Source of the DNA: Gamarada debralockiae | Taxonomy: Eukaryota; Ascomycota; Leotiomycetes; Helotiales; Hyphodiscaceae | Reading direction: 5' to 3' | Length of the DNA: 64,000 nt | Assembly (NCBI GenBank): GCA_002803225.1 | Contig: NXFV01001871.1 | Span: 1-64,000, forward strand | In this document: positions 58,741 to 64,000 of the stretch, in pieces | Layout: the number at the start of each line of letters is the position of its first letter | How positions within the stretch are numbered: the first letter of the stretch is position 1 | The notes under the pieces: model-generated | What the model was told of the DNA's origin: nothing | What the model saw: the letters and a program-made list of their open reading frames with translations, nothing else | The model's database searches: none | Translations under genes and position numbers: made by a program

Positions 58741-61017
58741 GGTAGTAGACGATGTGACGGCAGATTCGATATAATTGAGAACAATTTAACCTGCAAACAG
58801 GAATGGATGGAATTTGTACACGGATCATACGGAGACAGAGAAAGGAGATGCAGGTTGAAAACAAGCAGATTATTAACATTTGTTGGGCGCGACCTTGCAC
58901 CTTATATAACTGTCCGCTAAGAAACCTGAGATCTATTTGATTTATGATGTACTTGAGATGATATCAACGGGGACAGCGGTGTAACTGAATGCGCAAACGA
59001 AAATCAATCCGAGGCAGTGAATCAGCCCTCCTGGCTCGACAATGAATTATTCAAGAGATTCTGTGAATTCCTTATTGGTTCAATCATAAGGCTGCTGTCT
59101 AATCGGGTAATTGCTTGGAGGCTGAGCCTGGATTTTTAATTCACGTAAGGAGCTTGACGCGTTAGAATTTGAAGCAGAACTGGTATTGAAAGTGACAAAC
59201 TGCACAGTATTATATCCATGTTTTGAGAGAATTCGTGACCCCTGAGTTGAGTCCAACGCAATTAGAAGTGGTCAGATCGACCAAAAGCACGTGATAAATT
59301 GTGACGTGTCGAAGGCGTCGAAAAATATTCGACTTTCTTCAAAAGAGAGGCGGGGAGGGGGTATATGAAGATTCTCCTTTTTGCGACGTGCAATAAAGCA
59401 AGATTAGTCTAGAAAGGGCTTAGAGCGTGACACATTTGCGCGTCCTGGTGGATGGATAGAGGCAGTACCATGATGAGGCTATGGCTTAGGGGACCAAATG
59501 ACATAGGTCGCTACCATATGGTAGATTTGGTAGCTTGATTTGAAATACGGTTTAGATTCATTTTAAAATCATAGCCAATTGTTATCCGCACTCTTCATAT
59601 CCATCACCGAATGAACGCAAAATGGTCGGGTAGGTGCAACTATTATCACGCCTATTCTTCCCATTTTGCTGACAGCTTTCAACGCATGGCTAGGGTATCA
59701 AAGTCGATACAATGAACTACTGCGGGGGCGCTTCTCCTGACTTGCAAATACTGGGGGACGGGGTCTTGGATCATGGAAAAGAGGCTGGAACCTGCCAGTC
59801 GAACTAGTCGATCGCGATGTCTTATTTTGCGAAGGAAGAATAAGAACTCGGGATATTCCCAGTGTTGAAACGCACAGCGACCATCACCGAAAATTGTCAG
59901 ATTAGATCAAGTTTTATTCCTCACTGACCACACTGCTCAAGTAGGAACCACAGCGCAAGGCCAGGCTTCGGGCTTGAGCAGCAGCATAATGCATCGTGAT
60001 CTCTGGTAAAGCTCTTGTTATCATCATCCAAAATTCGTGAAGTCATAGAATTGGAACATATATTTGTGCTTTCTTCGAACTCGAAGCGGAAGAAAAGAGG
60101 CAACGACGGAATGAGACGGCAACCTGCAGCCTGTACTCGGCGGACTCGACGGATAATAAATTGAAATAATCCGCACATCCGACGAACTTCCATGACTACA
60201 CTTGAACCATTTGGTGTTGATGTATAACAATAATGGATGGGTTGATATCGACAGGGAAAGAAAGCACAAAGAAAATCAAAGCAGTTATCATAAGGCTGTG
60301 ATGAGGATCTGCAAAACGAGGCTGACTGACGCGTTTGAGGACAAGTAAGCCTTCACTCTCATGCGACAGCAATCACCACAGAGCCCTTTCATCTATTTCA
60401 CAAAGCCAGCAGCCTCCGAGTAACACGCAATAGCATCACCACTACGGTTCGACCTCGCCGTCGCGAGAATGCCGCCGATACGACGCGCTTTCAGTTCATG
60501 TGGATAATGTTGTGATAATGTCGATGTCATCTTTTTCGCGCTAGCCTGGGATAAATTAAATTTAGCGCAAAAGCGGATCATCCCTGTCGCGCCCTTTTTC
60601 TGCATATTAATGGCGGCCTTGCCCCCGAGAAATCTGAGCCCGGAATGAAGGAAAACCAAAAAAGAGTGGAACCAGCCATCCGCACCGACACATCACTGGT
60701 CCAAGTCCCAAAATCACGTGCTCTTACCGAACGTCAGTCAACCAATCACCACTCGCCGTCCTCGGACTTGTCCCAATTCGTCAAACTTGAAGTGTGCCCC
60801 TCCAAGGCTCACTCTGGAAAGAGGAGGACAGAAATATCAGCTTTAACCCTCCCTTCCCAACCGGGCTTCCGGGCTCGGGGAAGGACAGCGACCGGAGCCG
60901 GAGAAACACCACGGATCGAGGCGCTCCACCCGCCAGCTCAACCATACCAAGGCAGCATCACCAGTGCATTAGCCTTGCATACCGCCTCACCCCAAAGTTA
61001 CGAACGAACAAAAAGCC
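58741..61017. other. Gene-free stretch
   Basis: Over 2 kb without a supported gene. An 88-codon minus-strand frame at 60393-60659 (GGKAAINMQKKGATGMIRFC...) is compact and basic but matches no family; I leave it uncalled. The last 350 bases are the C/T-rich 5' region of the NC2-alpha gene. Confidence 0.45.
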
Positions 61018-61944
61018 ATGGACGGTACATATGCGCCGCAATCCCCCGACCTCTCCTCCTTCCTCTCCTCCCCTTCAAAGACACAACAACCCTACCAACC
61101 CACCTCCCAATCCGCCTCTTACGCACCGCGGTCCCCAGTAATCCCCTCATTCAATTCCCAACCACAACAACTTCACAATTTACATCACCAGTACCAGCAA
61201 CACGCACCCCAGCACCAGCAGAGTTTCGGATTAGGTGTAGGAGGGGGAGTAGGGAACGAGTTCAGTGAATACGGCTCAACAGCCCCATACATGCCACCGA
61301 TCCCCGCTTTGCCACCAGCACATTCCTCCTTCGGCGCGTCGACAACCTCACCTTATTTCCAACCGCAACGATCCATCAAAAACGAAGATTCCTACGAGTT
61401 CAAACCCTCTTTCGACGGCGCAGACGGCGATAGCGATTACACCCCCTCTCCCACCATGTCTGCCACACGCGCGCCTCGCGGTCGTGGCCAAAACATCATG
61501 TCCTCATCTTCAGGTTTTGGAGCAGCTCCACCCCCGCAACAACAATACAAGAACCCGAATCCAAACAACATAGAAATCAAAACCAAATTCCCCGTCGCGA
61601 GGATAAAGCGGATAATGCAAGCGGACGAAGAAGTCGGGAAGGTGGCTCAGGTCACTCCAGTTGCGGTGAGCAAGGCGTTGGAGTTATTTATGATTGCGTT
61701 AGTGAGTGGCGCGGCGGAGAAGGCGAAGGAGAAAGGAGGCAAGAGAGTTACGGCGCAGCATCTCAAGATGGTTGTTGAGGGGGACGAGCAGTTTGATTTT
61801 CTGAATGAGATTGTGGGGAAGGTGGCGGATGTGCAGGAGGGTGCAGGGGGAAGTAAGCGGAAGGAGAAGGTAGAGGGGAGTGATAGTGAGGAAGAGAAGA
61901 AGGTTAAGAAGGGAAAAGGAAGACGGAAGAAGGGCGACGATTAG
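61018..61944 (+). CDS. bur6: NC2-alpha (Bur6/DRAP1-like) transcription corepressor subunit
   Basis: Single-exon 308-aa protein. The first 180 residues are disordered (Gln/Pro/Ser-rich). The histone fold follows: [20 protein letters not shown], then [40 protein letters not shown] and [15 protein letters not shown], the NC2-alpha pattern (KTKFP-ARIK-IMQ, VAQ-TPV-SKALE). The C-terminal 45 residues are acidic then lysine-rich. NC2-alpha pairs with NC2-beta (Dr1) on TBP-DNA and represses or modulates pol II initiation. The start fits: CCATGGAC context and no upstream in-frame ATG. The long N-terminal extension is unlike the shorter yeast Bur6. Confidence 0.88.
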   Translation: MDGTYAPQSPDLSSFLSSPSKTQQPYQPTSQSASYAPRSPVIPSFNSQPQQLHNLHHQYQQHAPQHQQSFGLGVGGGVGNEFSEYGSTAPYMPPIPALPPAHSSFGASTTSPYFQPQRSIKNEDSYEFKPSFDGADGDSDYTPSPTMSATRAPRGRGQNIMSSSSGFGAAPPPQQQYKNPNPNNIEIKTKFPVARIKRIMQADEEVGKVAQVTPVAVSKALELFMIALVSGAAEKAKEKGGKRVTAQHLKMVVEGDEQFDFLNEIVGKVADVQEGAGGSKRKEKVEGSDSEEEKKVKKGKGRRKKGDD

Positions 61945-62530
61945 GGTGGTCGGTTGGGCTTGCGAAGGGAAGTTTTGAGTGGGAAAGGGTGGATAGCGCT
62001 TTTGCATGCGGAGTTTTGTTAGGATTGCATATACACTTGGTGAATGATAATGGTTTATCTGGTCACAAAACTATCTCGACGCTGAAAATTATGTAAGACG
62101 AGAAGATAAGTTGGGAGCGTTTCTGTCGTTCTTTCAGTGACTGTCTCTTCAGGACAACGCAGGACCAACACCATTTCTCCCATTCTTTCAAGGTCCCGAG
62201 TGATTTGTCCCTCATCCAACGCGAAGGAATGAAGACCATAAGTAGCAGGCCAAGAGTTCTCAGTAACCCTTCGACTGGCAATTCTGAACCTCTCCGAATT
62301 GCTCTCGCGTTGTAACGTCTAATAGCTCCGTGCCATTCATCGTAATGATCTTATTTGTCTCCAACGTTCGGATTGCTGCCTCTGCCTCTTAGCAGTAGAG
62401 TTGCAGGATGTGTTGTCCGTGACTGAAGAAGTCAATCGTTCAATATTTGGAACGATTTGTCCATGATCAACGAAGTCAACCGCTCGAGCTACTTGAACGA
62501 TCAAGGCGGTGACGACAGTATGGAGGGCCA
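61945..62530. other. Convergent 3' intergenic region
   Basis: It lies between the stop codons of two convergent genes. No coding seen. Confidence 0.55.
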
Positions 62531-63737
62531 TCAAATTTCGATTTTAGAACTCTCCCACTGATCCCTCACCCTCCTCGCCTCCTCACTAATCTCCGGCAAC
62601 TGCTCCGCTATCTCCAGCCACTTCAAACCCTTCTCAGTCAATCCACCAGCCTTACAAATCAGGGCCAAGTTCAGCATGCTCAAGCCAAAGCCGCCCTGAG
62701 CAGCGACCTGAAACCATTCCATCGCCATACCAAAATCATTCAACGCATCTACCCCCTTCGGCCGCTCCTTGATCTTCTCCATTTCCAGTGAGCCAAGATT
62801 ATGGCACGCTTCCACAATACCAGAGGATGCCGCTTTCAGTAAATAAACTTCCAGTTGTGAGGAGCCGGGTTCTTGCAGTTGAGAGAGGTAGAAATAGCCA
62901 GAAGGATCATCCAACTCCAAGGCAGCTTTTCGAAATGCGGTTTCTGCTCCCACTTTATCTTTCTGAGCAAGAAGAATTCGACCTTCCTGAACCAAAGCTT
63001 CGCTAGCGCCATCAAAATCATGGCCCGATTCAGTGGCTTTGCGGAACCAGCTCAATGCTTCATCGTCTTTGGCTAGGCCGAGCATGACTTTCCCCAAAAG
63101 GGCCATGGCTTGAGGATCCTGGTGCTGCTTGGCTAAGATACCTAGTCGTTGGAGGGGAGCCGCAAATTCGTTGAGATGAAGAGTCTCCTTACTGATAGCG
63201 GCTTCGATGAGCTCGAATGTTGCTTGCTTTTCTCCGAGAGAGGATGCGGAAAGCATGACTTTTCGAGCCAGATGTCTCTGAGCATCCCTAGGACAGCGAT
63301 TGAGGATTCGGGCTAGTAGGGCTAGAGTGGAGGGCGAGATATCATGATCTAAAGGATATCAGCAATCTCCCCGAAATAACGAGTACCCAAAGCTTACCCT
63401 CGCACAGCTTTCGTTCCCATCCTGAGCTCGGCTTCCGATCCAGCTCTTGGTATTCACGAAGAATTTCCAGAGCTTTCTCTGGAGATATGTCTAAAGCACC
63501 GGATTTGCTACCTGACCTAAGAAGAACAATTGGAGGAAGAGCTTGTTCTGGATCAATTCCTTTCTTTACTCTTACGGTACCGGGAACTGGCGTGCCTTGA
63601 ACCCGAGTGATCTTCTGGGTGATTTTTGGAGATCTCCTGGGCTTTGCGGCTAAGCTGGAGACTGCATTAAAAGATCTCGAACCCAGCACTTTACAGCAGC
63701 TTTCAACCAGTGGCTTGGTCCCCCTTAATGCAGACAT
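62531..63737 (-). CDS. Sel1/TPR-like repeat protein, possibly mitochondrial
   Basis: Two exons (63737-63398, 63348-62531) give 385 aa. The start ATG gives MSALRGTKPLVESCCKVLGS, rich in Arg/Ser/Ala with few acidic residues, which could be a mitochondrial presequence; this is inference. From about residue 160 there are Sel1/TPR-like helical repeats: AMALLGKVMLGLAKDDEALSWFRKATESG, ALVQEGRILLAQKDKVGAETAFRKAALE, EVYLLKAASSGIVEACHNLGSLEM, AMEWFQVAAQGGFGLSMLNLALICKAGGL, each with the A-x-x-W/Y-F-x-x-A-A-x-x-G signature. A scaffold for protein-protein contacts is expected. Partners are unknown. Confidence 0.8.
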
Positions 63738-63860
63738 GATTTGGATTTTACTATCGTCTGATCGATCTTCGTCCAATTGGAGTTCAGAAGGGTCAGGAGT
63801 GACTGGTAGGTATTTGGACGAGTTCGGTCAATAGAACTCTAATGGTTGAAAGCGTATGAC

Positions 63861-64000
63861 CTATGGGACTTCACGGATTCTGAGAGCCTCCTCTGAACGA
63901 TGCTTGCCCGAAACAATCTTTGTCGATTCATTGATCAATTGAAGCAGGTCAGTCGTCGGAATTGAAAGGAGTCGATATCGAGGTCTAAAGCGGTGAGGAA
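63861..64000 (-). CDS. 3' end of a gene running off the right edge
   Basis: On the minus strand an open frame enters from the window edge and reads RPRYRLLSIPTTDLLQLINE, then STKIVSGKHRSEEALRIREV-P and a TAG at 63861-63863. It looks like the C-terminus of a real protein but is too short to name. Confidence 0.4.
   Translation of the reverse strand, partial: PHRFRPRYRLLSIPTTDLLQLINESTKIVSGKHRSEEALRIREVP

Noticed and set aside
60393..60659. 88-codon minus-strand frame (GGKAAINMQKKG...)
   Set aside because: Compact and basic but unmatched; not enough to call a gene.
1..64000. CRISPR arrays, prokaryotic operons, tRNA or rRNA genes
   Set aside because: No spaced repeats of CRISPR type, no Shine-Dalgarno/operon layout, and no tRNA A/B boxes or rRNA sequence seen; the genes are spliced eukaryotic ones.

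Overview
The window is nuclear DNA from a filamentous ascomycete (Pezizomycotina). The protein-coding genes carry many short introns (mostly 48-125 nt) with GTRAGT-type donors and CTRAY-type branch sites. The families are typical of this group: 2EXR proteins, a SAT4/rhodopsin-type 7-TM protein, DAL5-like MFS and GABA/choline-type permeases, arylamine NAT, PNGase A and HNH_2. A Leotiomycete is my best guess for the class, but that is only an inference from gene content.

Layout. 0-2.2 kb: a short LINE-derived insertion with a clear 14-bp target duplication, a 26-bp perfect palindrome and a decayed SGNH hydrolase. 2.2-4.4 kb: a two-domain protein of unknown function, divergent from a small gene that carries an intact copia-type GAG pre-integrase zinc knuckle. 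4.4-11 kb: mostly empty sequence around an intact six-exon APC permease, a tiny secreted-protein ORF and a frameshifted phytanoyl-CoA dioxygenase-like pseudogene. 11-17 kb: an intact seven-exon ABCA-type transporter (1660 aa). 18.7-27.2 kb: a conserved core block with a 2EXR protein, CCT8 (chaperonin theta), a divergent HMG-box protein resembling the INO80 subunit Nht1, an RMD1/DUF155 protein and a second 2EXR protein. 27-31.3 kb: gene-poor sequence ending in a broken amidase. 31.7-40.5 kb: MFS transporter, rhodopsin-like membrane protein, SDR oxidoreductase, and a single-pass membrane protein whose cytosolic tail repeats an S-P motif. 42-47.2 kb: an orphan locus, a SET-domain gene with a frame problem at its start, and an HNH nuclease gene bracketed by two matching palindromes. 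47.3-51.7 kb: a three-layer nest, with a 202-bp MITE-like element inside a Tad-type LINE inside an O-methyltransferase pseudogene. 52-64 kb: arylamine N-acetyltransferase, secreted PNGase A, a decayed NRPS-like adenylation gene, NC2-alpha (Bur6), a Sel1/TPR-like protein with a possible mitochondrial presequence, and the 3' end of another gene.

How it fits together. Housekeeping genes (CCT8, NC2-alpha, RMD1-like, Nht1-like) sit beside an accessory compartment in which at least five enzymes of catabolic or secondary-metabolism type are decaying (SGNH hydrolase, PhyH, amidase, O-methyltransferase, NRPS-like). The transporters (APC, ABCA, MFS) nearby are intact. I see no coherent biosynthetic cluster. 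The most unusual signals are the paired palindromes around the HNH gene, the nested insertions whose excision restores reading frames, and the possible domestication of a copia zinc knuckle.
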